The notes under the pieces are model-generated. The model saw nothing but the letters and a program-made list of their open reading frames with translations. It was not told the origin of the DNA and searched no databases. Of a stretch of 64,000 bases of DNA, positions 9,589 to 19,105 are shown in pieces. The position numbers and the translations under genes are program-made. The DNA is from Brevibacterium ihuae (GTDB lineage Bacteria > Actinomycetota > Actinomycetes > Actinomycetales > Brevibacteriaceae), in contig NZ_FXWZ01000003.1 in assembly GCF_900184225.1 (NCBI RefSeq), positions 1,739,684 through 1,803,683 of the forward strand. The letters run 5' to 3'. Each line of letters opens with the position of its first letter. The first letter of the stretch is position 1.

Positions 9589-11385
9589 TCAGCCGATCGC
9601 GCGGTCGCGGCCCTCCCAGTGCGGAGCGCGGAGCACCTTCTTGTCGATCTTGCCGAACGGGGTCTGCGGAAGCTCGTCGACGAACTCCACGGTCTTCGGC
9701 CGGGCGTAGTTCGCGACCTTCCCGCGGCAGTGGTCGATGAGGGCCTCCGCGGTGAGCTCACCGGTGCCCGGTGTCGCGGATTCCCCGGCACCTGCGCCTG
9801 CCGCGGCAGCAGGGGCCACCTCGGCGGCGGGAGAGCCGGCGGCGGGAGCGGTTCCCGCGGCGTAATCGGCGGCGGGAGCGGTTCCCGGGGCGACCTCGGC
9901 AGCGGTGCCGTCCGCGGCGTCGGCGCCCGGGGCCTCGGGCGCGCGGCGCACGACGACGGCGTGCACCGCCTCGCCCCAGTCGGGGTGCGGGACCCCGATC
10001 ACCGCGGCCTGCGACACCTGCGGATGTCCGGCGAGCACGTCCTCGACCTCGCGGGAGTAGACGTTGAACCCGCCGGAGATGATCATGTCGTTGCGGCGGT
10101 CCTTGAGGTAGACGTAGCCCTTGGCGTCCATCACGCCCATGTCGCCGGTGCGGACCCACTCGCCCCAGAACTTCTCCGCGGTAGCCCCGGGGTTGCCGAC
10201 GTACTCGGTGAGGGCGAAGGGCGTCTTCACCGTGATCTCGCCGAACTCGCCGATCGGCAGCTCCTCGCCCCGGTCGTCGGTGACCTTGACGTCGGTGAAC
10301 AGCGACGGATTGCCGCATGAGGCGAGCAGGTGCGGGCGCTCGAGGTCGTGGTCGAGCTTGGACAGCCGGGTGCAGAACTGGGGCGCCTCGGTCTGGCCGA
10401 AGAGCTGGATGAAGACCTGGCCGAAGATCCGCATGCCGTGCTCGAGCCGGGTGGGTGACATCGGCGCGGCGCCGTAGACGATCGTGCGGAGCCGCAGCTC
10501 GGGGAGCTCGTCGAGCGCGTCGATGATGTCGAGGACGCGATAGATCATCGTCGGCACCATGAAGGTCCAGGTGATGCCCTCGTCGATGAGGAGCTCGACG
10601 ACGCGCTCGGCATCGAAGGCGGTGAGGATGCGCACCGTCGCCCCGCGGCCGATACCAGCGAGCGCGAGGGCCCCGGCCGCGTGTGCGAGGGGCGACATGA
10701 CGAGCATCTGCTCGCCGACGGAGATCTCGGCCTCGATCATCTGGATGTACGACGCGGACGCCGCCGAGCGCCGCGTGTGGGCGACCGCCTTGGGCCGACC
10801 GGTGGTGCCGCCGGTGAAGTTGAGATGCGAGCGCGCCTCCGGGTCGCCGGGGTTCTCGCCCGTGCGCAGCGCGTGGTCCGGGCCGGGGACCTCGGGGAAC
10901 GGCACGGCGCCGGGGATCATGCGACCCTCCGGGTCGGAGAGCTGGATGATCGTGGGCCGGGCGGGGGAGGAGGTGGCGGAACCGGGTGCGGTGCCATCGG
11001 CGTCCGGGGAGGCGGATCCGGGTGCTTCTGCTAGGCGTGCAGCGAGCGCGCTGCCGAGCTCATAGTCGGTGATGACGACCGAGGCGCCGGCGAACTCGAG
11101 CTGGTAGATCACGGTGTCGAGCGCGGACATGTAGTTCGCAGGGGTCTTCACCGCGCCGAGGCGTGCGGTGGCCGAATCGTAGACGATCCACTCGGCGCGG
11201 TTGCCGGCGTACATCGCGACCACGTCGCCCTCCTGCACGCCGAGCTCACGGAGCAGATCGATCGTCGCGTCCGACCAGGCCCAGATGTCGCGATAGGTGA
11301 ACTCGCGGTCGTCCTCGCGGACGGCGGTGCGGGTGGCGTGGATCCGGAACGAGTGCTCGTAGATCTCGGCGGACGTGGTGAACAT
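9589..11385 (-). CDS. Acyl-CoA ligase (ANL superfamily AMP-dependent synthetase)
   Basis: 598 residues; activates a carboxylate with ATP to acyl-AMP and then acyl-CoA. The P-loop NFTGGTTGRPKAV is near 190-202, a YGAAPM-type motif follows, then the GQTEAP region, the A8 segment WVRTGDMG, KDRRNDMIISGGFNVYSREVED, and the C-terminal TPFGKIDKK with the catalytic Lys. Two low-complexity Ala/Pro/Gly/Thr inserts (about 126-150 and 482-541) interrupt the fold. The second is built from a 30-bp DNA repeat (units at 9838 and 9868) and lies between the A8 region and the C-terminal lobe. Upstream are a TTGACG-N18-TAGCGA promoter and an inverted-repeat operator, and a TGGAGG ribosome binding site precedes the ATG. 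Fatty or aromatic acid substrate is undetermined. Confidence 0.9.
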   Translation of the reverse strand: MFTTSAEIYEHSFRIHATRTAVREDDREFTYRDIWAWSDATIDLLRELGVQEGDVVAMYAGNRAEWIVYDSATARLGAVKTPANYMSALDTVIYQLEFAGASVVITDYELGSALAARLAEAPGSASPDADGTAPGSATSSPARPTIIQLSDPEGRMIPGAVPFPEVPGPDHALRTGENPGDPEARSHLNFTGGTTGRPKAVAHTRRSAASASYIQMIEAEISVGEQMLVMSPLAHAAGALALAGIGRGATVRILTAFDAERVVELLIDEGITWTFMVPTMIYRVLDIIDALDELPELRLRTIVYGAAPMSPTRLEHGMRIFGQVFIQLFGQTEAPQFCTRLSKLDHDLERPHLLASCGNPSLFTDVKVTDDRGEELPIGEFGEITVKTPFALTEYVGNPGATAEKFWGEWVRTGDMGVMDAKGYVYLKDRRNDMIISGGFNVYSREVEDVLAGHPQVSQAAVIGVPHPDWGEAVHAVVVRRAPEAPGADAADGTAAEVAPGTAPAADYAAGTAPAAGSPAAEVAPAAAAGAGAGESATPGTGELTAEALIDHCRGKVANYARPKTVEFVDELPQTPFGKIDKKVLRAPHWEGRDRAIG

Positions 11386-11466
11386 GGGGCCTCCAAACGA
11401 CGGTGTTCAGCGGTGGGTCCGGCGGGTGACGCGCGGACCGGGATACTGGTGCGGTTCACGGAGCGA

Positions 11467-11494
11467 TTCACCGTGCGATTCACGACACGGTGAA
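11467..11494 (-). promoter_or_regulatory. Inverted-repeat operator upstream of the acyl-CoA ligase
   Basis: Perfect 9-bp arms TTCACCGTG and CACGGTGAA separated by 10 bp. They are embedded in a 12-bp periodic series of TTCAC half sites starting at 11455. It sits just downstream of the predicted -10, where a bound repressor would block transcription. Its form suits a TetR-type fatty acid regulator, but no regulator gene adjoins. Confidence 0.5.
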
Positions 11495-11497
11495 TGA

Positions 11498-11527
11498 TCG
11501 CTAGGGCGATTTTAGGACGGGCGTCAA
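11498..11527 (-). promoter_or_regulatory. Promoter of the acyl-CoA ligase
   Basis: Minus strand: TTGACG (11527-11522), an 18-bp spacer, TAGCGA (11503-11498). It is directly followed by the operator at 11467-11494. This is one of the better sigma-A-like promoters in the window. Confidence 0.45.
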
Positions 11528-11840
11528 GAATGCAGGGCGGGCGTCCGCAACCCGGGCGTGTGCACTGACCGGGTTGGGGTCGGTGAGCTTCGGTTCGGAT
11601 CGGGTCGACTGGCCTCGGGTCGGAGGGCTTTGGTTCGGGCCGCTTCGGTTGGCCTTGGTTCGGCGGCTTGTCAGGTGCCCGCACCTCGGGGCGACAAACG
11701 GTTTGTCAGGAATCTGCTCGTCGGCGCGGGCTTCCGGTATGCCCGCACTTCGGGGACGGACTGTTCCAGATCACGTGCACCCCGGAGCTGGATCGCTCCC
11801 GGCTATGCGCCAGCAGTCAGCACGTCGCTTGCCCTGCAGC

Positions 11841-12013
11841 GGAAACTGCGATGGCGGGCGAAACCTTCGGCGGTGCCGTGGACATGCGACGGAAACTGCG
11901 GTGGCGGGCGCAGCCTTCAGGGGTGCCGTGAGCATGCGACGGAAACTGCGATTGCCGACGCAGCCTTCAGGGGTGCCGTGGACATGCGACGAAAACTGCA
12001 GTGGCGGGCGCAG
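11841..12013. repeat. 50-bp tandem repeat, about 3.5 copies
   Basis: Units begin GGAAACTGCG at 11841, 11891 and 11941, with a partial fourth at 11991 (GAAAACTGCA). The period is exactly 50 bp. Each unit contains a GGTGCCGTG block and ends ACATGCGAC or AGCATGCGAC. Units 2 and 3 are closest. There is no spacer variation, so it is not a CRISPR array. Confidence 0.85.
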
Positions 12014-12090
12014 AATGCGCAGTCCGTGCGTGCAATCGCAGTATGCGTTGCACTTTCGATGTGCTCCCACGTTGCGACCTCCACCCGGCT

Positions 12091-12350
12091 CGAGCACCCT
12101 CGGGTCTGGAGCACGTCCGCCGCTGTGGCCGGGTCGTGGAGCTGCCGGCCCGCGCAACCTCGGGTCAGGTGTAGGTCCGCCGCTGTGGCCGGGTCGTGGA
12201 GCTGCCGCCGCACGCAACCTCGGGCCAGGCGCGCATCCGCGGCTGTCACCTGATGACGGAACTCGGGGCCCGCGTGGCCTCGGGCCAGGGTGCGTCCGCA
12301 CCTGTCGCCCGACCGTGGAGCTCCCGGCCCGCTACGCTCGCCCCGGGCCC
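12091..12350. repeat. 60-bp degenerate tandem repeat, about 4.5 copies
   Basis: Exact 60-bp periodicity: CGCTGTGGCCGGGTCGTGGA starts at 12121 and 12181. Decayed units start at 12241 and 12301, and a partial one precedes from about 12091. Each contains a CCTCGGGYCAGG-like block. The repeats become more divergent toward groES. Confidence 0.8.
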
Positions 12351-12542
12351 CGACCTCGGGCCCCCGAGCCGCCAGGGGTCCGCATCCCGCCAGCGGCATG
12401 CTTACCCGCCGGTCACCCCAGCCGGCAGGGGTCCGCGTCCCGTCGGCAGTGCGCCTCGCCGCTGCCAGCCTGCTTCCCCGCCTGACCGTCTGCCCAGCCG
12501 CACCGGACCTCGGCCGTGTTCGCTATGGGCCGAGGCGGTTTC

Positions 12543-12567
12543 TGGCACTCGAGTTGACCGAGTGCCA
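12543..12567. promoter_or_regulatory. CIRCE operator 1 (HrcA site) at groES promoter
   Basis: TGGCACTC, 9-bp spacer, GAGTGCCA: a perfect inverted repeat matching the actinobacterial form of CIRCE. The spacer contains the promoter's -35 TTGACC (12554-12559), so a bound HrcA repressor would occlude RNA polymerase. Confidence 0.85.
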
Positions 12568-12583
12568 AGCCCGGATCTAGAGT
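12554..12583 (+). promoter_or_regulatory. groESL promoter
   Basis: TTGACC (12554-12559), 18-bp spacer, TAGAGT (12578-12583). It is framed by two CIRCE operators, one over the -35 and one just downstream. Confidence 0.65.
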
Positions 12584-12587
12584 CGAA

Positions 12588-12614
12588 TTAGCACAGCACA
12601 CCAGTGAGTGCTAA
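12588..12614. promoter_or_regulatory. CIRCE operator 2 (HrcA site)
   Basis: TTAGCACAG, 9-bp spacer, GAGTGCTAA. It matches the consensus CIRCE except for two bases at the inner end of the left arm. It lies over or just after the predicted transcription start. Confidence 0.8.
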
Positions 12615-12766
12615 CAGGACCCCGGGCCGGAATCCGGCTGCTCGGCACCCGCGACGACGAGCGACCGGCAGGATCCGAACGGGGCGTCCGCGCACCTGCG
12701 CGGCCGTCCGGAACGGCCCCGACCCCGGGATTTCGAAACGACTACTTACGAAGGAGAGTGCCGAAC

Positions 12767-13060
12767 ATGTCGGTCTCCATCAAGCCGCTCGACGATCGGC
12801 TCGTCATCCGTCAGGTCGAGGCTGAGCAGACCACCGCTTCCGGTCTGGTCATCCCCGACACCGCCAAGGAGAAGCCCCAGGAGGGCGAGGTCGTCGCCGT
12901 GGGCCCCGGTCGCGTCGCCGACAACGGCAACCGCGTGCCGCTCGACGTCAACGTCGGCGACAAGGTCATCTACTCCAAGTACGGCGGGACCGAGGTCAAG
13001 TACCAGGGCGAGGAGTACCTCGTCCTGTCGGCGCGCGACGTGCTCGCCGTCATCGGCTGA
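12767..13060 (+). CDS. groES: Co-chaperonin GroES
   Basis: 97-residue GroES, the heptameric lid of the chaperonin. It starts [16 protein letters not shown], carries the mobile loop (about residues 18-35, ending in IPDTAKEKP), [11 protein letters not shown], the roof region, and ends [12 protein letters not shown], all typical. AAGGAG (12751-12756) precedes the ATG with good spacing, so possible in-frame upstream starts were rejected. It is followed 64 bp later by groEL in the same HrcA-controlled operon. Confidence 0.98.
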   Translation: MSVSIKPLDDRLVIRQVEAEQTTASGLVIPDTAKEKPQEGEVVAVGPGRVADNGNRVPLDVNVGDKVIYSKYGGTEVKYQGEEYLVLSARDVLAVIG

Positions 13061-13121
13061 ACCGCTTCCGACCGGATTCCACTCCGTTCACCGGATTCCA
13101 CACGCAATCTCAAGGAAGTGA

Positions 13122-14717
<1,596 letters not shown>

Positions 14718-14760
14718 TCGTCGCCCCGCACCCTTCGGTGATCACCCCATGAGGTGAGAC

Positions 14761-14798
14761 CGCTGCGGGCCCGGAACTGCGGTTCCGGGCCCGCAGCG
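14761..14798 (+). terminator. Terminator of the groES-groEL operon
   Basis: A 17-bp perfect stem (14761-14777 with 14782-14798) and a 4-nt loop. There is no T-run, as often seen in high-GC actinobacteria. Confidence 0.75.
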
Positions 14799-14831
14799 CA
14801 TTCAGGAGGCCGCGTCTGCCACCCTGGAACC

Positions 14832-15128
14832 ATGTGGATGGGATGGATCGAGGTCGACCTGCGCCTCGGGGACGTGCACTCGCTCAAGGCCAAGCGCTCG
14901 GTCGTGCGGCCCATCATCGCCGAGGTGCGACGCAGGTTCCAGGTCAGCGTCGGCGAGGTCGACCACCTCGACCTGCATCGCCGCGCGGCGATCGGCGCCT
15001 CGGCCGTGGGAGCGGACAGGGAGCACGTGGTGCGGGTCCTCGACTCGGTCGAGCGGCTGGTGGCCGAGCGCCCCGAGATCGAGCTCCTGTCCGTCGGCCG
15101 CGGACTTCGCACCACCGAGGACGACTGA
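14832..15128 (+). CDS. DUF503 (YlxP-like) protein
   Basis: 98-residue small protein starting MWMGWIEVDLRLGDVHSLKAKRSVVRPI, the characteristic DUF503 opening with its conserved Leu-Lys-Xaa-Lys-Arg. The family adopts a ferredoxin-like fold and sits near ribosome maturation genes in Firmicutes; its function is not settled. The ATG at 14832 fits the family N-terminus. It stands alone here between the groEL terminator and a repeat-rich gap. Confidence 0.85.
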   Translation: MWMGWIEVDLRLGDVHSLKAKRSVVRPIIAEVRRRFQVSVGEVDHLDLHRRAAIGASAVGADREHVVRVLDSVERLVAERPEIELLSVGRGLRTTEDD

Positions 15129-15180
15129 ACTTACCCATCCGAAGGTTGCCTCTTCCTGTCAGGTGAGCGACACCACGCGT

Positions 15181-15264
15181 CGAGTGTTCAAGTTCGGTTG
15201 AGTACTCGCGAGTATCCGAACACAAGTGACCACTCGACGGGTACGGGGGCATCAGAGGTGCCGG
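15181..15264. repeat. Nested palindromic element, copy A
   Basis: A sequence of about 80 bp centred on GAGTACTCGCGAGTATC (perfect 12-bp core TACTCGCGAGTA) and flanked by CGAGTG and CACTCG outer arms. It is about 90 percent identical by eye to copy B at 15364-15448. It is non-coding and may form a cruciform or be a REP/MITE-like element. Confidence 0.75.
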
Positions 15265-15363
15265 AGGCGCTGGAGGCATGCACCCGGAAGGCTCTGAGAC
15301 ACATACAGAAGCCTCGGGACATACCCCTTGAGGCCCTGGACGCACGTTCCCGGTGGGGCAACT

Positions 15364-15448
15364 CGAGTGGTCACATTCGGCCGAGTACTCGCGAGTATCC
15401 GACCACAAGTGACCAGTCGATGGGTGCGGAGGCATCAGGGGGTGCCGG
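15364..15448. repeat. Nested palindromic element, copy B
   Basis: Second copy of the element at 15181-15264, 183 bp downstream in the same orientation, with the same TACTCGCGAGTA core. Its outer arms are TGGTCAC and GTGACCA. Differences between the copies are mostly in the outer arms. Confidence 0.75.
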
Positions 15449-15498
15449 GTGCCGGAGGTGCGTCTCGGGTGGACGGGTAAATCGTGCCGGGTGTCGGG

Positions 15499-15647
15499 GG
15501 TGCAGGGCCGTGCAGGGTCTCGGGGGTGCAGGGCCGTGCCGAGTCTCGGAGGTGCAGGGCCGTGCTGGGTGGACGGGTAGGCCGAGTCGGAGGTGCAGGG
15601 CCGTGCCGGGTGGACGGGTAGGCCGAGTCGGGGGTGCAGGGCCGTGC
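15499..15647. repeat. Five copies of GGTGCAGGGCCGTGC
   Basis: The 15-mer occurs at 15499, 15525, 15551, 15592 and 15633, so intervals are 26, 26, 41 and 41 bp. The longer intervals contain a GTGGACGGGTAGGCCGAGTC block. It lies just beyond the 3' end of the symporter gene; the 15129-15674 gap holds only this and the palindromic pair. Confidence 0.8.
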
Positions 15648-15674
15648 CGGGCACAGGATCGAACCGGGCTCCGG

Positions 15675-17108
15675 TCAGTCGGCTTTGGTCTCGAAGTCGC
15701 CGAAGCGGGGGTTCCTGCCGAAGTACAGCAGTCCGGAGAGGATCGCGGCGATGAGCAGGATGCTCATGCCGATGAGGAACGGGAACGGTCCGAACTGCAC
15801 GATGAGCGGGATCGCGGCCGCGGTGATGATGCCGCCGCCGAAGAACGGCTCGAACACGAGCTGCTTGTAGCCGAACGATTCGTAGGCCGGGCTCTTCCGG
15901 TTCGGGTCGGCCATCCGCATGAGGAGAAGGCCGGTCGCGGTGACGCCCATCGACTGGCCGAAGTCGCCGATGCCGCGCTCGAACCAGAAGCGGGAGATGT
16001 AGCGCGGGGCGAGCACGAAGAGGACGAACACGTTCCACGCGATGCCGACGACGGCGAGGATCGCGAAGGGACCGAAGTTGTTCGCGATCGCATCGAGGGA
16101 CAGCGTGGCGAGCGCCGCGATGATGAGGAGGTCGAGCGAGGCGCCCTGGATCCGCTCCATGGTCCCGCGGTCGAGCAGGTCGCCGCGTCCGGTCCGGTCG
16201 ATGACGAGCTGGATGATCACTCCACCGAGCATGGCGAGGGGGAACAGCGGGACGTAGGCGAAGATCTCGACGAAGTCGGCCCACAGTGCGCGCTCGATCG
16301 CCTGCATGCCCATGAGGAGGAGCTGGCCGATGACGATGGCGAGCCCGACGATGCCGATGTGGAGGGTGAGGGATTCGAGCGAGGAGGCCCGCACGGTGAG
16401 CTTGCCGCCCGAGGGCTGGTCGTCGCCGGCGTAGACGCCGCGCTGCTCGTCCTCGGGCAGCTCGGCCTTCGAGTCGAGGAACTGCGAGTGCCCGGTGCGG
16501 GCCGCCCAGTTGACCGCGATGACGCCGATGAGGATGCCGCTGACGATGCCGACGGTGGCCATCGCGAGCGCGAGGTCGCCGCCCTCCTCGAAGCCGAGCT
16601 CCGCCATCACCGGGGCCATGCCGGCCGCGGTGCCGTGCCCGCCCTCGAAGCCGATCTCGATCAGCGCGCCGAACATCGGGCTGATGTCGAAGAGAGGGAC
16701 GAGGAGGAGCACTGCGACGAGGATGCCGACGACGTACTGACCGGCGCCGAAGGTCACGCCGAGGGACAGCTGCGGGCCGAGCAGGGTGACCGCGCGCTTG
16801 GGGGAGGGGATGGCCTCGCCGAGGAACATCGTGGCGAAGACGACCGAGATGAGGAGGCCGGGGAGCTCGGACCACACGCTCATCACGTCGGCGCCGAACA
16901 GACCGCCCTCGGTGAGCGCGTCGAGGCCGACGAGACCGGCGAGCCGGCCGAGCACCTCGGGCCCGAGGATGAGCGCGATGAACCCGGCGATGATCGACAC
17001 CGGGAGGAAGAGCTTCTGGGTCCTGCGGCTCCTGACACGGATCAGCGTGCCGACGATCGCGAAGATGCCGAGGAGAAGGAGGGCGAGGCCGACGGTCGAA
17101 GGAGACAT
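15675..17108 (-). CDS. gltS: Sodium:glutamate symporter (ESS family)
   Basis: 477-residue polytopic transporter of the GltS/ESS type that couples glutamate uptake to sodium. About 10-12 hydrophobic segments are arranged as two halves. The hallmark GFEGGHGTAAG re-entrant motif is near residues 153-163, followed by the second-half counterpart around FGQSMGVTATGLLLMRM. The hydrophilic centre (about 205-245, rich in Asp/Glu/Ser) separates the halves. The ATG start is preceded by AGGCTCC, a moderate ribosome binding site. It is divergent from the GAF-type regulator, with about 200 bp between the two genes. Confidence 0.85.
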   Translation of the reverse strand: MSPSTVGLALLLLGIFAIVGTLIRVRSRRTQKLFLPVSIIAGFIALILGPEVLGRLAGLVGLDALTEGGLFGADVMSVWSELPGLLISVVFATMFLGEAIPSPKRAVTLLGPQLSLGVTFGAGQYVVGILVAVLLLVPLFDISPMFGALIEIGFEGGHGTAAGMAPVMAELGFEEGGDLALAMATVGIVSGILIGVIAVNWAARTGHSQFLDSKAELPEDEQRGVYAGDDQPSGGKLTVRASSLESLTLHIGIVGLAIVIGQLLLMGMQAIERALWADFVEIFAYVPLFPLAMLGGVIIQLVIDRTGRGDLLDRGTMERIQGASLDLLIIAALATLSLDAIANNFGPFAILAVVGIAWNVFVLFVLAPRYISRFWFERGIGDFGQSMGVTATGLLLMRMADPNRKSPAYESFGYKQLVFEPFFGGGIITAAAIPLIVQFGPFPFLIGMSILLIAAILSGLLYFGRNPRFGDFETKAD

Positions 17109-17312
17109 CTCAGGAGCCTTTCAGCAAGCGGTCCGAGTTCTCACAGAGTACAGGGTGGCCTGCCGTGCTGTGCAGTCCGGCGACCAGCGGGATCGCCGCC
17201 GAACCTGGTCGGGCGCCGGGTTCGCGCCTACACTGGTGGCACCCGCGGACACCGTCGTCCGCCGGACCGGCGCGTCGATGCGCGCCGCGGATCCCCTGCG
17301 AGGTGCCCGACG

Positions 17313-18947
17313 ATGGCGAACCCGTCGAATGTGCTCAGTGCCCATGAGCAGCTCGACACCGGTCGACTGACCGCGGTGAGCGGCCTGCGCGAGATCGTGC
17401 GCTCCTCGTGGCAGCGGTCCCTCGACCACCGGCGCGACCCCGAGCGGAGTCGGCCGGTCCACGCCTTCGACGCCTCCGCCCTCGCCGAGGCGCGCAGTGC
17501 CCACCCGCTCCGGCACGTCCTCCCGGTGTTCGAGCAGCTGCACGCCGCGCCCGCCGCGGGCACCGGTCTGCTCGTCGCGATCGCCGATGCCCACGGCCGG
17601 ATGCTCTGGATCCTCGGGGACGACGACGCACTTCGCCGGGCCGCGGGCATGGGGTTCGAGCCGGGGATGGACTGGTCGGAGGAGTCGATCGGGACCTCGG
17701 CCCCGGGGACCGCGCTCGCCACCGGGTCATCGGTCCAGATCACCGGGCCCGAGCACTTCGCGCGCTCCGTCCACCCGTGGAGCTGCACCGCGGTGCCGAT
17801 CCGCGATCCCCGCACCCGGCGGATCCTCGGCGTCGTCGATCTCACCGGGGACGAGAAGGCGGTCGCCCGCCACAGCCAGCCGCTCGTCGAGGCGGCGGTC
17901 GCCGCGGCACAGGCGGAGATGCGGATGCTGCTCCACCGGGAGGCGGACACGACTCAGGAGAGCGGATTCGTCCCCGAGCTCGGTGCCGCGACCGGCGGTC
18001 ACCCCGGACCCGGCGGCCACCCCAAACCCGGTGCCGGGCCCGAGGCGATCCCTGCCACCGCGCCCGGCTCGCTGTCCGTGCCCCGCGGCATCGGCGGCGG
18101 TGGCGTCCGTGCAGCGGCCGGATCCACGATCGTCGCCGGATCGGCGATTGCCGCTGACGCCACGACCACCGCCGGAATCGGGCTCACCGGCGGGACCGCG
18201 CTCACCTCCGGCGCCATGACCACCCTCGGCTTCCCGACCACTGCCGACCCTGCGGACACACAGGGCGTCCCGGCCGCCACCGGCCCCGCCGCCGCACACG
18301 GCCCCGCAGCCGCACACGACTCCCCGGATGCACACCGCTCCGAACCGCTGCCGCGGGCGGTCGTCCGGCTCGTCGGCGGCACGGTGCCCCTGCTCGAGGT
18401 CCCCGGCGGCTCGGTGCGCCTGCGCCTGCGGCACGCCGAGATCCTCGCCCTGCTCGCACTGCACCCGGAGGGCGTGACGAGCGCGGACCTCGCGCACCTG
18501 CTCTCGGCCGACGGCGACCCGCTCACCGGGGTCACGCTCCGCGCGGAGATCACCCGCCTGCGCAAGGTGTTCGACCGGTGGTGCCCCGACACCGAGCTGC
18601 CTTCCCGTCCCTATCGCCTGCCGCCCGGGGTCACAGCCGACTTCACACGCGTCACCGCCGCGCTCGCGCGCGGGGACATCGGCGCCGCCCTCGCCGACTA
18701 CCGGGGTGAGCTGCTGCCGGCCTCGGAGTCCGCGGCCGTCGGCGAGGAGCGCGTCCGGCTCGCGGCCGTGGTGCGGACCGCGGTGCTCGAGAGCGCCACC
18801 GCCGACGAGCTCTTCGACTACCTCCAGCGCCCCGAGGCCCGGCACGACGAGGAGGCGTGGCGCCTGGGGCTGCGGATCCTGCCCGCCCGGTCGCCCAAGC
18901 GCAGCCTCGTCGTCGCGCATCTCGAGGAGCTCCTCGGCGGAGGATGA
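17313..18947 (+). CDS. GAF-domain transcriptional regulator, probable activator of the aldehyde/alcohol dehydrogenases
   Basis: 544 residues. N-terminal part (about 1-215): a helical segment with IVRSSWQRSL, then a GAF-like sensor including LLVAIADAHGRMLWILGD and the WSEESIGTSAPGTALATG motif, as in AcoR-type regulators. Middle (about 220-345): low-complexity Ala/Thr/Gly/Pro. C-terminus (about 350-544): a winged-helix-like domain (LRHAEILALLALHPEGVTSADLAHLL) plus a helical tail resembling bacterial transcriptional activator domains. There is no sigma-54 AAA module. The ATG at 17313 begins the conserved N-terminus, and an upstream in-frame extension is antisense to the symporter. Such GAF proteins usually sit before aldehyde dehydrogenase genes, as here. 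Confidence 0.8.
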   Translation: MANPSNVLSAHEQLDTGRLTAVSGLREIVRSSWQRSLDHRRDPERSRPVHAFDASALAEARSAHPLRHVLPVFEQLHAAPAAGTGLLVAIADAHGRMLWILGDDDALRRAAGMGFEPGMDWSEESIGTSAPGTALATGSSVQITGPEHFARSVHPWSCTAVPIRDPRTRRILGVVDLTGDEKAVARHSQPLVEAAVAAAQAEMRMLLHREADTTQESGFVPELGAATGGHPGPGGHPKPGAGPEAIPATAPGSLSVPRGIGGGGVRAAAGSTIVAGSAIAADATTTAGIGLTGGTALTSGAMTTLGFPTTADPADTQGVPAATGPAAAHGPAAAHDSPDAHRSEPLPRAVVRLVGGTVPLLEVPGGSVRLRLRHAEILALLALHPEGVTSADLAHLLSADGDPLTGVTLRAEITRLRKVFDRWCPDTELPSRPYRLPPGVTADFTRVTAALARGDIGAALADYRGELLPASESAAVGEERVRLAAVVRTAVLESATADELFDYLQRPEARHDEEAWRLGLRILPARSPKRSLVVAHLEELLGGG

Positions 18948-19011
18948 GCGGACCGCGCTCCGCCGGGTCCCGAGCAGCCTCGCCGGCCGGACCGTGACCC
19001 GTCCTCGCCTC

Positions 19012-19047
19012 GTTGCAACCTTGAGGCAACCTCCGGCGCATTAGCGT
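19012..19047 (+). promoter_or_regulatory. Candidate promoter/operator of the aldehyde dehydrogenase gene
   Basis: GTTGC (19012) and GCAAC (19026) form an inverted repeat overlapping a TTGAGG -35-like box (19021-19026). TAGCGT at 19042-19047 follows with a short 15-bp spacer. It could be the target of the adjacent GAF regulator. Weak evidence. Confidence 0.3.
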
Positions 19048-19105
19048 GGACGCATCTCCCGGCAACGGTGCCGGGGACGGACACGATGACGACGAAGGAG
19101 TTGGC

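Larger units (their letters stand above)
11528..12542. other. Gene-free gap with tandem repeats between the acyl-CoA ligase and groES
   Basis: About 1.0 kb without a credible gene. All frames are fairly open because of GC content, but no frame shows a plausible start, family motif or protein-like composition, and the open frames on both strands cover the same repeats. It contains the 50-bp and 60-bp tandem repeats listed separately, and codes for nothing I recognise. Confidence 0.6.

Noticed and set aside
11841-12350. CRISPR array
   Set aside because: Repeats are directly adjacent with no unique spacers, and no cas genes are near.
11574-12485. 303-codon frame through the groES upstream gap
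   Set aside because: It crosses both tandem arrays, has Cys/Arg/Pro-rich composition, has competing open frames on both strands and no ribosome binding site. Treated as non-coding.
15198-17312. Very long plus-strand open frame continuous with the GAF regulator gene
   Set aside because: It is antisense to the clear gltS gene and has charged low-complexity composition (Glu/Asp/Arg/His) typical of antisense high-GC frames. The conserved regulator N-terminus begins at 17313.
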